A stretch of DNA of 64,000 nucleotides from an uncultured Eubacteriales bacterium (GTDB lineage: Bacteria; Bacillota; Clostridia; Peptostreptococcales; Anaerovoracaceae): the NCBI GenBank assembly GCA_902786855.1, contig CADAEH010000008.1, forward strand, positions 1 to 64,000. The letters run 5' to 3'. Shown piece after piece: positions 43,617 to 53,300 of this stretch (its first letter is position 1; every line of letters begins with the position of its first letter). The position numbers were made by a program, and so were the translations under genes. The notes under the pieces are model-generated. The model saw only the letters and a program-made list of their open reading frames with translations, had not been told where the DNA came from and made no database searches.

Positions 43617-44015
43617 ATGAAGATCCAGCAATCTGCCGAAGATTATCTTGAGACCATGCTCATTCTTGAGGAAAAGTACGGATACATCCGTTCTATTGAT
43701 ATAGCAAAGCATCTGGGTGTCACCAAGCCGAGTGTCTCCTATGCCGTAAAACGTCTCAAGGAAAGTGGCTACATCAACATGGAGGCCAATGGACCTATTA
43801 CCCTTGCCCCTCCGGGACGAAGGATCGCTACACGCATCTATGAAAGGCATAAGGCTCTGAGATCTTTCCTTGAACTTCTTGGTGTCGATCCCGAAACAGC
43901 TGAAGAAGACGCCTGCAAGATAGAGCATGTCATATCGCACGATACATATGTGGCGATCTGCAAACATGTCAATCAGTACTCTGATATCAAAATAGACTCA
44001 TTTGAAGATGAATAA
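43617..44015 (+). CDS. Metal-dependent transcriptional regulator, DtxR/MntR family
   Basis: The 132-residue protein has the N-terminal winged helix of DtxR-type repressors (SAEDYLETMLILEEKYGYIRSIDIAKHLGVTKPSVSYAVKRL) followed by the dimerisation and metal-binding helices (TRIYERHKALRSFLELLGVD and DACKIEHVISHDTYVAICKHV). The SH3-like third domain is absent, as in MntR. Manganese or ferrous iron is the likely signal; metal choice cannot be decided. GGTTAAC lies 35 bp upstream of its start and resembles the TTAAC repeats ahead of feoAB. It is divergent from rubrerythrin and is followed by a terminator. Confidence 0.92.
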   Translation: MKIQQSAEDYLETMLILEEKYGYIRSIDIAKHLGVTKPSVSYAVKRLKESGYINMEANGPITLAPPGRRIATRIYERHKALRSFLELLGVDPETAEEDACKIEHVISHDTYVAICKHVNQYSDIKIDSFEDE

Positions 44016-44035
44016 TCATATCTTTATAAACACCA

Positions 44036-44069
44036 CAAAACCCGCGCATTTTGCGCGGGTCATGTTTTT
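44036..44069. terminator. Bidirectional terminator
   Basis: CCCGCGC-ATTTT-GCGCGGG, with a T tract on the minus strand (GGGTTTTG) and TCATGTTTTTATG on the plus strand, lies between the convergent dtxR-family and DUF5684 genes. Confidence 0.8.
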
Positions 44070-44091
44070 ATGCGTTACAAATTGATTCTTC

Positions 44092-44655
44092 TTACTCTTC
44101 CGGCTGATCAAACTGGAAGTCAACTGTCTCGTCCTGTGCCGGTGCAGCATCGACCTTGACCTGGTCGCTGAGATCCTGATACTGAGGTGCCGGCTCATCC
44201 TTTACAACATCGAAGTTAACAGTCTTCGACTCTTTCGCCTGTGTCGTTCTTCTGTCTCCTACTCCCATCGGCCCATAATACTCTGACGAATCAAAACCGG
44301 TGATGCAGTAGAATATACCACTCAGGAACATATATCCCCATGTCCATGTGTCAGGCTTGCCATACGCCTGTGCAGTTGCCTTGCACATCTGATATAAGAA
44401 GTAGAATCCCGGTATCCATCCAATGACAGGGATAATGAAGACAAAGAATCTGAGCCAGTACCAAGGCTGACCCATAGTAACTGTGCAGAACTTATACAAG
44501 TTGTAGAACGGTATAAGTGCAGGCCAGCCAGGCTCCCCTGCCTTCTCAAACATTTTCCACATGCCTACGACAGCCGCGATACCCATGATATCGGCTGTAA
44601 AAGATACGCTGGTATTTTGCGATGCATCCTGCGCTATTGCTAAAATGCTGTCCAT
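44092..44655 (-). CDS. Small membrane protein with DUF5684 domain
   Basis: The 187-residue protein has a first hydrophobic segment (ITADIMGIAAVVGMW region), the DUF5684 hallmark KAGEPGWPALIPFYNLYKFC, a second hydrophobic stretch (WLRFFVFIIPVIGWIPGFYFLY), a third near WGYMFLSGIFYCITG, then an acidic, Gln/Asp-rich cytoplasmic tail of about 55 residues. The family is found in many gut Firmicutes and has no assigned role. The ATG follows AAGGAGGAAAAAA. It is 56 bp downstream of a second small membrane gene, and the two probably share a transcript. Confidence 0.85.
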   Translation of the reverse strand: MDSILAIAQDASQNTSVSFTADIMGIAAVVGMWKMFEKAGEPGWPALIPFYNLYKFCTVTMGQPWYWLRFFVFIIPVIGWIPGFYFLYQMCKATAQAYGKPDTWTWGYMFLSGIFYCITGFDSSEYYGPMGVGDRRTTQAKESKTVNFDVVKDEPAPQYQDLSDQVKVDAAPAQDETVDFQFDQPEE

Positions 44656-44711
44656 TTTTTTCCTCCTTAATTACAAGAAACGGATCTGTCACTCCCTGAA
44701 CCGGTACCTGT

Positions 44712-44993
44712 CTACTCTTCAGTACTGTCAGGATCCACTCCGAATTCCATCTCATTTTCAGAAGCTTTTCTAACAGCTTCCTTATATGCCTCACGCTCTG
44801 CCTCTATCTTTTCATATGCTTTGACCTGAAGGTCGATCATCTTCTCGCCTAGCTTGACTGCTCCCCCGACAAGTGCGATACCGCCGGCTATACCCAGTCC
44901 GAGAACTGCAAGTAATGCCTGTCCCAGCTCAGCATCAGGCTTTCTGCCCGGATTTGTCAGACCTCTTCCCGGTCTCATTCCTGTTTTTGCCAT
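44712..44993 (-). CDS. Small single-pass membrane protein, 93 aa
   Basis: The ATG at 44993 is chosen because GGAGGAATGGGTA precedes it; an upstream start at 45020 is less likely. The product opens with a basic stretch (MAKTGMRPGRGLTNPGRKPD), has one glycine-rich hydrophobic segment (AVLGLGIAGGIALVGGAV) and ends in a charged amphipathic helix (KAYEKIEAEREAYKEAVRKA) with an acidic tail. I do not recognise a family. It is upstream of the DUF5684 gene, in the same direction. Confidence 0.78.
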   Translation of the reverse strand: MAKTGMRPGRGLTNPGRKPDAELGQALLAVLGLGIAGGIALVGGAVKLGEKMIDLQVKAYEKIEAEREAYKEAVRKASENEMEFGVDPDSTEE

Positions 44994-45100
44994 TACCCAT
45001 TCCTCCTCTCTGCTGCACAAAGCAGATACCTTTTATATCTGAAAAAGTATAATAACACTAAAAATGTTTTTATTGCAATATTTTCTTTTTATTTCCTGTT

Positions 45101-45928
45101 TTACAGTTCCTTAAGTTCGTAAATATCTGTCCTTCGTGCTGAAAGGAGCGGAAGTTTTGCCCTTATCACATCAATGTAATCAAGATCCAGTTCAGTAACC
45201 GTTACACCCGGTTTCTCATCCATCTGCATCAGGATGTTGCCCCATGGGTCGGTTATAATAGAATGTCCGTATGAAACATAGCCCGCACCAGGATCTCTTG
45301 CGGTTGAAGTACCCACCATATACACCTGGTTCTCAACAGCTCTCTGGCGGAAACCAAGCTCCCAGTGTGCCGGTCCGGTCGTCATATTGAATGCAGCCGG
45401 ATTGAATATAACTCTCGCTCCCGCAAGTGCCGGAAGTCTCGAACTCTCCGGGAACCTTATATCAAAGCATATGTTTACTGCCATCTTGCAGAATTCCGTA
45501 TCAAACGTGCTGAAACTGCCGCCGCCAGTCAGTGTGTCTGATTCCTTGAATACCTGCTGCCCGTGGGCAAATATATCAAAAAGGTGGACCTTGCGGTGCT
45601 TGCCTATCTGTTTTCCGCTTCTGTCGAAGACATAACAGGTATTATAGACTTTGCCGTCTTTATCGACCTCCGGTATAGAACCTCCTACCAGATATGCATT
45701 GTTCTTCCTGGCAAGAGTCGACATAGCAAGCCATGTATCGCCCTGCTCCGGCTCTGCATATTCAGGAAACAGCTCTGTCTTGTAAGGACAGTTCCACATC
45801 TCCGGCAGACTGATAAAATCGGCTCCTGCCGCCTGTCCGCTTCCAAGGATCTCCGCAAGCTGCTCTATATTATCGTATTTGTCCTGCTTAACATTAAGCT
45901 GCAGGCAAGCTACTTTTATGGTACTCAT
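45101..45928 (-). CDS. Carbon-nitrogen hydrolase, omega-amidase/Nit2-like
   Basis: The 275-residue nitrilase-superfamily enzyme carries the Glu-Lys-Cys triad: ISLPEMWNCPY, KHRKVHLFDI and VNICFDIRFPE. It ends in LDLDYIDVIRAKLPLL. The pattern is close to omega-amidases, which hydrolyse alpha-ketoglutaramate, and to other branch 10 amidases. The ATG at 45928 follows GGGAGGATAGCAGC; an upstream ATG lacks such a site. It lies 37 bp after the DMT-transporter gene and may be cotranscribed with it. Confidence 0.9.
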   Translation of the reverse strand: MSTIKVACLQLNVKQDKYDNIEQLAEILGSGQAAGADFISLPEMWNCPYKTELFPEYAEPEQGDTWLAMSTLARKNNAYLVGGSIPEVDKDGKVYNTCYVFDRSGKQIGKHRKVHLFDIFAHGQQVFKESDTLTGGGSFSTFDTEFCKMAVNICFDIRFPESSRLPALAGARVIFNPAAFNMTTGPAHWELGFRQRAVENQVYMVGTSTARDPGAGYVSYGHSIITDPWGNILMQMDEKPGVTVTELDLDYIDVIRAKLPLLSARRTDIYELKEL

Positions 45929-45965
45929 GCTGCTATCCTCCCAATACACAATTTGTTTTTACCCC

Positions 45966-46931
45966 TTATATTAAAGATATGACTGCCGTACCGGCGATCA
46001 TCAGTATCATTCCTATGACCTTTCCGGCTGTCACCGGTTTGACTTCTATTCCCAGAAATCCAGTCGCATCGATAATCAGCCCTGCCCCCATCATACCAAT
46101 GAGGTTCATTATCGTGGCTATCCCTGTTCCAAGCACGGGAGCAGTAACCGCATTCCCGCCAACTACAGTCAGTGCCAGCAGAGCACCTGCTGCCATCCAT
46201 GGTTTCAGTCCTCTGAACCACCTTACCGGTGTACCTCCGTCGAAAATACTGCCCTTTCCTCTGACAGCAGTCAACACCCCGATCACCAGAAGCGTAGTGA
46301 TAAGGCCGACAGCCATGCTTATGAGAGTTGCCTTTCCGGCAGAACCGGCATACATATTGAGTGTTCCATTGATCGCGATCTGAGATGCGCAGGCAAAACC
46401 ACAAAGGAGTGCCAGGATCACATACAAAATGACTGATCCGCCGCATTCTCTCCGTGCTGCATATATACTTTCACTGCCGGGTTCCCTTTTGACTCCATTG
46501 ACTAAAGCTACGCCAACCAGAACAACTGCTGCACCGGCGGTCCTGATCAGTGTCATAGGAACGACCGGCGAACCAAACATGCCGTAATGATCTATCACAA
46601 GTCCTGTCAGCGTCTGTCCAAAACAGATGATCATTACATTCCTGGCGCTGCCGAGCTTTGGCAGGCATAATATATTAAGAATGATAATTGCAGTACCGCA
46701 GGAGCCTCCGAGCCATATCCAGAAAGGCTGTGCTGCTATCGTCTTAAGCGGTATGTACAGATCTCTTTCGCTGACGAGCACTATTAAAGCCATCACTATT
46801 ATAGAAATAATGAAGCTTAATACCGTCACAACATATGGTGATCTGAAACTCTCCCTTATCTTGCTGTTGACACTCGCCTGTGCCGTAGAAGCAGCTCCTG
46901 CGATAATGCCCAGAAGATACATCAATATCAC
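45966..46931 (-). CDS. DMT superfamily transporter, DUF606/YdcZ type (tandem repeat)
   Basis: The 321-residue protein has about ten membrane segments in two homologous halves, each with the DUF606 start (LLGIIAGAASTAQASVNSKI and LLCGFACASQIAINGTLNMY). Members of this family are small putative exporters or importers without firm substrates. The GTG at 46931 lies seven bases after AAGGGG; an ATG three codons later is the alternative. It sits 15 bp downstream of pyrE in the same direction, but a link to pyrimidines is not shown. Confidence 0.85.
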   Translation of the reverse strand: MILMYLLGIIAGAASTAQASVNSKIRESFRSPYVVTVLSFIISIIVMALIVLVSERDLYIPLKTIAAQPFWIWLGGSCGTAIIILNILCLPKLGSARNVMIICFGQTLTGLVIDHYGMFGSPVVPMTLIRTAGAAVVLVGVALVNGVKREPGSESIYAARRECGGSVILYVILALLCGFACASQIAINGTLNMYAGSAGKATLISMAVGLITTLLVIGVLTAVRGKGSIFDGGTPVRWFRGLKPWMAAGALLALTVVGGNAVTAPVLGTGIATIMNLIGMMGAGLIIDATGFLGIEVKPVTAGKVIGMILMIAGTAVISLI

Positions 46932-46946
46932 TGAGCAGCCCCTTCT

Positions 46947-47594
46947 TTATCTGATCCAGCTCTCATCCGATGGATTATCACGAAAAGCTTTCAGTCTCTC
47001 AATATCATCTGTACTGATATAATCCTGTTCTGCTGCGACTTCAATGACCGTGTCAAAGTTCGTGAGCGATGTCCATTCTATTTCAGCCTCAGCCATACGG
47101 TCTATACCCTTTTTCATCCCGTATGTCATGATGGAAATGACACCGAGTACATCAGCACCGGCAGCTCTCAGCACTTTGACCGTATCGATACAGCTGCCGC
47201 CGGTAGAAATAAGGTCTTCTACAACAACGACCTTCTGGCCGGGTTCCAGACGGCCTTCGATCTGATTGCCTCTGCCATGGTCCTTCGCACCTGACCTGAC
47301 ATATCCCATTGGGAGTCCCATCAGGTGAGCTGTTATCGCAGCATGTGCGATGCCTGCTGTAGCTGTTCCCATCAGAACCTCAACATCAGGAAACATTTCT
47401 CTGATGACCTCCGCGAGCGATGTCTCAACGTCTGACCTTACCTCCGGCGCAGTGAGTGTCAGTCTGTTGTCACAGTAGATCGGGCTTTTGATCCCGCTTG
47501 CCCATGTGAAAGGCTCTTCCGGCCTGAGGAACACTGCTTTGATACCCAGCAGGTCTCCTGCGATCAGTCTTGCGATTTCTTTTCTTCTGTCCAT
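46947..47594 (-). CDS. pyrE: Orotate phosphoribosyltransferase
   Basis: PyrE joins orotate to phosphoribosyl pyrophosphate giving orotidine monophosphate. The 215-residue chain contains TWASGIKSPIYCDNR, the catalytic loop with GAKDHGRGNQIEG and the PRPP-binding motif VVVVEDLISTGGSCI. It follows pyrF in the same direction after a hairpin at 47620-47646. Confidence 0.96.
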   Translation of the reverse strand: MDRRKEIARLIAGDLLGIKAVFLRPEEPFTWASGIKSPIYCDNRLTLTAPEVRSDVETSLAEVIREMFPDVEVLMGTATAGIAHAAITAHLMGLPMGYVRSGAKDHGRGNQIEGRLEPGQKVVVVEDLISTGGSCIDTVKVLRAAGADVLGVISIMTYGMKKGIDRMAEAEIEWTSLTNFDTVIEVAAEQDYISTDDIERLKAFRDNPSDESWIR

Positions 47595-47619
47595 ATCTGA
47601 TTATCCCCTTACTATATTA

Positions 47620-47646
47620 ATGGCAAGCGCATTAAGCTCTTGCCAT
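47620..47646 (-). repeat. Hairpin between pyrF and pyrE
   Basis: ATGGCAAG and CTTGCCAT form a perfect 8-bp stem around 11 bases. No T tract follows, so it may be an mRNA-processing or stability element. Confidence 0.5.
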
Positions 47647-47692
47647 CAGTGATCACTTTAATATTGGATGTATGCCGTGTTAACTGAATGAA

Positions 47693-48445
47693 CTACAGGA
47701 TAAAATCCGCGCGGCATCTCTGATAGGCATCTATCGGTTTTGACTCTGCGGTGATCGATCTGCCCACAACTATATAGTCTGCACCTTCGTCCCTTGCGTC
47801 AGCCGGCGTCATGACTCTCTTCTGATCTCCTGCGCTGTCTCCCGCAAGCCTTATTCCCGGAGTCACTGTCAGGAAATCCGGTCCGCAGGCCATATGTATC
47901 TCTGCTGCTTCATGGGCTGAGCACACGACTCCGTCGAGTCCGGCTGCTTTCGCGTTCAGAGCATACTGCTTTACGACCTCAGGAAGCGGTAACTCGATCA
48001 GCAGTTCTTTGTGCATCGTAGCTTCATCTGTAGAGGTCAGCTGGGTAACTGCGATCAGTTTTGGCTTTTCGGCAAATCTTGCCGATCCCAGCATCAGACC
48101 CTCCTTAGCAGCCTTCATCATCTCTATACCTCCGGCTGCATGGACGTTTACCATGTCCACTCCGTAAGCACCGAGGACCTTCATTGTCTTCTTTACCGTA
48201 TTAGGTATATCGTGAACTTTAAGGTCAAGAAACACCTTGTGCCCCCGTTCCTTCAATGTCTTGATGATCTGAGGTCCTTCTGCATAGAAGAGTTCCATTC
48301 CGATCTTGACATAGGGTCTGCTTACCCTGACGCTTATATCATCACAGCGGACCACTTCATCCCTTATCTTGTTAAACTTGTCGAGGAACCTGATGGTTTC
48401 CTCAGCGTTTGCAAAATCACACGCGATTATTACGTCTTTTCCCAT
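47693..48445 (-). CDS. pyrF: Orotidine 5'-phosphate decarboxylase
   Basis: PyrF decarboxylates orotidine monophosphate to UMP. The 250-residue chain has [18 protein letters not shown] at the start, the catalytic [16 protein letters not shown] (Asp-Lys-Asp tetrad region) and [20 protein letters not shown] with VVGRSIT at the phosphate site. It belongs to the bacterial type 1 family. It is separated from pyrD by a terminator, so pyrF-pyrE is probably a second transcript. Confidence 0.95.
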   Translation of the reverse strand: MGKDVIIACDFANAEETIRFLDKFNKIRDEVVRCDDISVRVSRPYVKIGMELFYAEGPQIIKTLKERGHKVFLDLKVHDIPNTVKKTMKVLGAYGVDMVNVHAAGGIEMMKAAKEGLMLGSARFAEKPKLIAVTQLTSTDEATMHKELLIELPLPEVVKQYALNAKAAGLDGVVCSAHEAAEIHMACGPDFLTVTPGIRLAGDSAGDQKRVMTPADARDEGADYIVVGRSITAESKPIDAYQRCRADFIL

Positions 48446-48530
48446 TTCAGACCTCCGACCGTGTCATAATCCTGAAGTGCTTACTAATGATCTTGTTCTC
48501 CGCCCCTATTTTTCTCTATAAAAGGATTAT

Positions 48531-48562
48531 ACAATAAAAGTGCCGCCATCGGCACTTTTATT
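48531..48562 (-). terminator. Terminator between pyrD and pyrF
   Basis: AAAAGTGCCG-CCAT-CGGCACTTTT is a perfect 10-bp stem with T residues on both strands. TATAAT on the minus strand at 48526-48531 could start the pyrF-pyrE transcript. Confidence 0.8.
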
Positions 48563-48608
48563 TATTAATAGTTTACATGCGAAACCATATTTTCAGATGA
48601 AGCTGTCA

Positions 48609-49520
48609 TCAATGAGCTGCACCGATAATATCTCTTAAGCAGCTGATCCCGTAATTCCCCATGACCCGTGGAAGATCAGCGATAATATCCCGTGACGCAA
48701 AAGGATCGACCAGATTAGCTGCTCCTACTTCTACCGCACAAGCGCCTGCCATCATCATTTCTATCACATCTTCTGCAGATGAGATACCTCCCATACCTAT
48801 TACAGGGATACTGACAGCGTCATAAACCTGGTATACCATGCGAAGTGCTACAGGGAAAACTGCAGGGCCTGAGTATCCTCCTGTCGTGTTGGCAAGTATC
48901 GGTTTTCTCTTTCCGGGATCGATCCTCATGCCCATAAGAGTATTGATAAGACTGATCCCGTCAGCTCCGGCTTCTTCGCATGCTCTGGCGATGGCTGCGA
49001 TATCGGTCACGTTAGGAGATAGCTTTATGATAAGAGGTTTCCCGGTTGCTTTGCGTACTGCTTTAACGACATCTGCCGCCATGCATGGATCTGTACCGAA
49101 TGACATTCCTCCGCCGTGAACGTTGGGGCAGCTGATATTGATCTCAAGCCAGCCTACCTGTTCCTGCTGTGCCAGAAGTTCTGTCGTGTAAACATAGTCA
49201 TCTATTGAAAAGCCACTGACATTGGCCATGACCGGTTTGCTGAAGACCTCAGCCAGCCTCGGCAGCTCCTCTTTTATTACCTTTTCCACACCCGGATTCT
49301 GCAGTCCGACAGCATTCAGCATGCCCGAAGGACACTCAGCTATCCTTGGGGTCTCATTACCGAACCGCGGTTCTTTTGTCGTACCCTTGAATGAGAATGT
49401 TCCCAGGCAGTTTATATCATACAACTCTGCGAATTCATAGCCATATCCAAAAGTTCCTGAAGCCGGTATTACCGGATTATCCATTGTGATACCGCAGAGA
49501 TCGACCTTTGTATCTACCAT
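48609..49520 (-). CDS. pyrD: Dihydroorotate dehydrogenase B (NAD+), catalytic subunit
   Basis: The class 1B flavoenzyme oxidises dihydroorotate to orotate, passing electrons to NAD through PyrK. The 303-residue chain starts at the ATG at 49520 behind GGAGGAGATACT. Signatures are NPVIPASGTFGYG, MLNAVGLQNPGVE, WLEINISCPNVHGGG with the catalytic Cys, and VIGMGGISSAEDVIEMMMAGA. The start lies 7 bp inside the end of pyrK, so the two subunits are translationally coupled. Confidence 0.97.
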   Translation of the reverse strand: MVDTKVDLCGITMDNPVIPASGTFGYGYEFAELYDINCLGTFSFKGTTKEPRFGNETPRIAECPSGMLNAVGLQNPGVEKVIKEELPRLAEVFSKPVMANVSGFSIDDYVYTTELLAQQEQVGWLEINISCPNVHGGGMSFGTDPCMAADVVKAVRKATGKPLIIKLSPNVTDIAAIARACEEAGADGISLINTLMGMRIDPGKRKPILANTTGGYSGPAVFPVALRMVYQVYDAVSIPVIGMGGISSAEDVIEMMMAGACAVEVGAANLVDPFASRDIIADLPRVMGNYGISCLRDIIGAAH

Positions 49521-50368
49521 AGTATCTCCTCCGTTCTGAGCACCGGTCCGTCTTTGCAGATGCGCTTGTACCCTGTTACTGTTCTGCAGCTGCAGCCCAT
49601 GCACGCTCCGAATCCGCATCCCATACGCTCTTCAAAGCTCATCTGTCCACTAATGCCCGCCTTTTTAAATACTTCATTATATACTGCCTTCAGCATAGGC
49701 TCAGGTCCGCATGTGTAAAAGTGTGTAAAACGGGTAAACTCTGAGTCAGACTCTTCAGCAAGGCCTGCTTCGGCGAGACAAGGTGAATCACATCGGAAAG
49801 CAAGGTCCCTGAAGGCATCAGTGACAAAACCTTTTATTCCGCAGCTTCCGTCAGCTGTAGATACAGTAACACTGCATCCGAGCTGTTCAAATTCATCGAT
49901 ATAGTACATCTCATCCGATGAATTGAATCCGAGGATGACAGTCACATCCTTTCCATCAGCTCTCAGTTTCTTTGCCGCCAGATACAGAGGCGGTATCCCG
50001 ACACCTCCTCCTATCAGGAGTGGATGTTCACCTGCATCCCTGAGGTCATATCCATTACCGAGACCTGTGAGTACATCAAGCTCCTTACCCGGTGCGAAAT
50101 GAGTCATCTCCTCAGTCCCGCGGCCAAGCACCTTGTAAATGATAGTGATCGTTCCTGCTCTGTCCTTCTCAGAACCTGTAATAGCGCTGAGCTGATCATA
50201 TTCAACATCATTGACACTGATCGGGCGCCTCAAAAAGTGTCCGTCAAGCCTGATGTTTATGAACTGTCCGGAAGCAGCCACCGCGCTGACATCTCCCGCA
50301 AGCTTCATGCGGTAAGTCGTAGGAGTCAGCGCAATATTTTCTTTTATAGTTAATATTACCTGTTTCAT
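49514..50368 (-). CDS. pyrK: Dihydroorotate dehydrogenase B, electron transfer subunit
   Basis: PyrK carries FAD and a 2Fe-2S cluster and links PyrD to NAD. The 284-residue chain has a ferredoxin-reductase fold with LRRPISVNDV (FAD), LLIGGGVGIPPLYL (NAD) and the cluster region MGCGFGACMGCSCRT followed by RICKDGPV. The start is uncertain: the ATG at 50368 gives the usual N-terminus (MKQVILTIKENIAL), while an ATG at 50407 overlaps the carB stop and could be used by coupling. Neither has a clear ribosome binding site. Confidence 0.93.
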   Translation of the reverse strand: MKQVILTIKENIALTPTTYRMKLAGDVSAVAASGQFINIRLDGHFLRRPISVNDVEYDQLSAITGSEKDRAGTITIIYKVLGRGTEEMTHFAPGKELDVLTGLGNGYDLRDAGEHPLLIGGGVGIPPLYLAAKKLRADGKDVTVILGFNSSDEMYYIDEFEQLGCSVTVSTADGSCGIKGFVTDAFRDLAFRCDSPCLAEAGLAEESDSEFTRFTHFYTCGPEPMLKAVYNEVFKKAGISGQMSFEERMGCGFGACMGCSCRTVTGYKRICKDGPVLRTEEILW

Positions 50369-50399
50369 CGTTATTGAATGATCATTTTTCGCTGAACCT

Positions 50400-53300
50400 T
50401 TATGCATCTATAGTAGAAATAGTCTGTGTTGTTTCCTCAAGCACATCGAGAAGCACACGTACTGTATCGAGTGAAGTGAACAGTGTCGCATTGTTTTCAC
50501 TTGCACACTGACGTATCAGGGCTCCATCATTGGCCTGTACATGGTCACCAACCTTTCTGGTATTGATGATATAAGCGATGTGCCCATTCCTGATCGCTTC
50601 AAGGATCTCATCGGAGCCTTCGCTTATCTTTTTCATCTCGCGAGTACGTATTCCGTTCTCCTTAAGGAATCTTGCTGTACCCGGTGTTCCTTCAATGTTG
50701 AATCCAAGATTATAGAATCTCCTTACCAGTGGCAGTGCTTCTGCTTTGTCATCTCCAGCGAGAGTAGCGAAAACTGTACCATAATTACGCAGCTTGGTCC
50801 CGGATGCTGTCAGGGCTTTGTAAAGCGCTCTGTTGAGCTTGTTATCGTACCCAATGGCTTCTCCTGTCGACTTCATTTCCGGGGAAAGATATGTATCCAG
50901 CCCCTTGATCTTGTTGAAACTGAATACAGGGACCTTTACATAGTATCTCTTCTTCTCATCAGGATAGAGATCGAATATGCCTTGCTCCTTGAGAGTCTTT
51001 CCGAGTATCACTTCTGTAGCGATATCGGCAAGACTGTAGCCGGTAGACTTTGACAGGAACGGTACAGTCCTCGATGATCTTGGATTGACCTCTATGATAT
51101 AAACATCATCATTGTCATCGACGATAAACTGGATATTGTAAAGTCCAACAATGCCGATACCAACACCGAGCGCTTTTGCATACTGAAGTATCTTACCCTT
51201 GACTTTGTTGCTTATAGAGAATGTCGGATATACCGAGATCGAGTCTCCTGAGTGTATTCCTGTCCTCTCAACCAGCTCCATGATTCCCGGAACGAATACA
51301 TCCCTGCCGTCACATATTGCATCGACCTCGACTTCCTTGCCGAGAATGTATTTATCGACCAGCACCGGCTTGTCCTCATCGATCTCAACAGCAGTCTTAA
51401 GATACTGGCGAAGCTGATTCTCGTCACCGACTATCTGCATAGCGCGTCCTCCGAGGACGAATGAAGGTCTTACAAGAACAGGGTATCCGATCTCAGCTGC
51501 AGCCTTGACTCCGTCTTCTATCTTAGTTACTGCGCGTCCAGGCGGCTGTGGTATACCGAGCTCCTCGAGGACCTTTTCAAATCTGTCTCTGTTCTCTGCT
51601 CTGTCTATGGCCTCGCAGTCTGTGCCGATCAGTTTTACTCCTCTGTTTCTCAGCGGCTCAGCGAGATTGATCGCAGTCTGTCCTCCCAGTGTCGCTATGA
51701 CGCCCTCAGGCTGCTCAAAATCAATGATAGCCATAACATCCTCTGTTGTCAGAGGCTCAAAATAGAGTTTATCAGCCGTTGTATAGTCAGTCGAGACTGT
51801 TTCCGGATTGTTGTTAATGATAATAGCTTCGTATCCTGCCCTCTTGATGGTCTGTACGGCGTGGACTGTAGAGTAGTCGAATTCGACACCCTGTCCTATC
51901 CTTATAGGTCCGGCTCCGAGCACTATTATCTTTTTCTTATCAGTTAATCTGGACTCATTCTCACCTGTGTATGAGGAGTACAGATAAGCGATATACTTTC
52001 CTGTATGCAGGGTATCTACCATCCTGAACACAGGCACTATGCCATTCCTTTTTCTCTTGCTGTATATCTCCTCCTCCGTGAGGTTCCAGAGTCTTGCGAT
52101 CTCTTTATCAGAGAAGCCTATAATTTTAGCTGCCCTGAGTGTCCTGACATCATTGACACGTTCCCTGAGAGTCTTCTCCATATCTACTATGGTCTTGAAT
52201 GCCTCGAGGAATATCCCGGTGATCTTAGTTACCTCATGGATCTCAGAGACCTTGATGCCGCGGCGGAGAAGCTCTGCTATGGCATACATATTATCATCCC
52301 TGAATTCAGAGATGTAGTCCATGAGGTTGTTCCTGCTCATTCCGTTAAATTTATCAAGGTGCAGGTGGCATACTCCGGTCTCAAGTGAACGGATCGACTT
52401 GAGAAAACTTTCCGTCAGTGTGGAACCGATACCCATGACCTCGCCGGTAGCTTTCATCTGTGTACCCAGAAGATTTGAAGCGTCTGCAAACTTGTCAAAC
52501 GGGAATCTCGGGAATTTCGCTACTATATAGTCAAGACTCGGCTCTGTGCTGCCCTTTCCGCCGGCGACCTCTATCTCATCGAGCGTCATGCCCACCGCGA
52601 TCTTAGCGGTTACTCTCGCTATAGGATAGCCGGAAGCTTTTGATGCAAGCGCTGACGATCTCGATACCCTCGGATTGACCTCGATCAGATAATATTCGCT
52701 TGTCTCAGGATGAAGCGCAAACTGGACGTTGCATCCGCCCTCGATCTTAAGTTCGCGGATGATCTTGATTGCTGAGTCATTGAGCATCTTAAGGTCATGT
52801 TCATTCAGGGACAGGATCGGTGCGACAACGATAGAGTCTCCGGTATGAACGCCTACCGGGTCGACATTCTCCATGCCGCATATAGTAATGGCACAGTCCG
52901 TACCGTCACGCATTACTTCGAACTCTATCTCCTTATATCCTTTTACTGACTTCTCTATGAGGACCTGATGTACAGGCGAGAGATTGAACGCGTTTATAGC
53001 TATGTCTTCAAGCTCCTTTTCATCGTTGGCAAAACCTCCGCCGGTTCCGCCAAGGGTGAATGCAGGCCTCAGCACAACAGGATAGCCGATATCCAGGGCA
53101 GCTTTTTTTGCTTCCTCTATGCTGTAGGTGATCTCACTTGGTATAACAGGCTCGCCTATTGACTGGCACATCTCCTTGAACAGTTCTCTGTCCTCTGCTC
53201 TCTCAATGGATTCACCCGGTGTACCGAGCAATTCTACCCGGCACTCTTTGAGGACACCTTTCTTTTCGAGCTGCATAGCAAGGTTAAGTCCTGTCTGTCC

